Positions 5,082 through 5,149 of a DNA stretch of 5,149 nt are shown in pieces. Source of the stretch: an uncultured Collinsella sp. (lineage in GTDB: Bacteria; Actinomycetota; Coriobacteriia; Coriobacteriales; Coriobacteriaceae); the NCBI GenBank assembly GCA_902464965.1, contig CABQLI010000100.1, positions 1-5,149 of the forward strand. The letters are read 5' to 3'. Under the pieces are notes generated by a model. That model was not told where the DNA came from and made no database searches. It saw only the letters and a program-made list of their open reading frames with translations. Both the position numbers and the translations under genes were made by a program. Within the stretch, counting starts at the first letter, position 1; the number at the start of each line of letters is the position of its first letter.

Positions 5082-5149
5082 TCAGATAACCCAGTCCGGT
5101 GTGTCGCGCCCCAAACCCGAGAGGGCCGCGTGCCCGCCCGCATTATATT
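5082..5149 (-). CDS. Probable 3' end of a convergent gene, product unknown
   Basis: A minus-strand frame is open from the window edge to a TGA at 5084-5082 and ends ...GLGRDTPDWVI. Its GC-rich third positions (GCG GGC GGG CAC GCG GCC CTC) resemble the neighbouring genes. The terminator hairpin with its U-tract on this strand lies 11 nt beyond the stop, as expected for a real gene end. Only about 21 residues are visible and I do not recognise the family. Chance openness over so short a stretch cannot be excluded. Confidence 0.4.
   Translation of the reverse strand, partial: YNAGGHAALSGLGRDTPDWVI

Overview
The window looks like chromosomal DNA from a high-GC Gram-positive gut-type actinobacterium. 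I favour the Coriobacteriia (Collinsella-like), because of the GC-rich third codon positions, a full-length phosphoketolase and the style of the MurB protein. That placement is inference from sequence character, not from a search. All three complete genes are intact and belong to known families. I see no CRISPR array, tRNA, rRNA or complete insertion sequence.

Layout, left to right. Positions 1-80 hold no gene I can resolve. Positions 81-2609 (minus) encode xylulose-5-phosphate/fructose-6-phosphate phosphoketolase (xfp). Positions 2610-2813 are a regulatory region with a probable xfp promoter, two LacI-type operators exactly 21 bp apart, a weaker third copy at the end of the upstream gene, and two further dyads. 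Positions 2814-3842 (minus) encode a LacI-family regulator. Positions 3843-4082 separate this gene from the divergent murB and carry the two outward promoters and a 66-bp inverted repeat of REP/MITE type. Positions 4083-5045 (plus) encode MurB. A strong hairpin at 5049-5070 follows, then the probable 3' end of a convergent minus-strand gene running off the window.

How it works together. The LacI-type regulator lies directly upstream of xfp in the same direction. The palindromes sit on the probable xfp promoter, so the simplest reading is a local, dedicated switch for the phosphoketolase (bifid-shunt) enzyme, which makes acetyl phosphate from sugar phosphates. The effector cannot be read from sequence. 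murB (peptidoglycan precursor synthesis) is a functionally separate, divergently transcribed housekeeping gene.

The most unusual items are the paired operators with their distant third copy, the three-armed inverted repeat between lacI and murB, and an abrupt loss of G-ending codons in the last 29 codons of murB. None of these by itself proves a new system.
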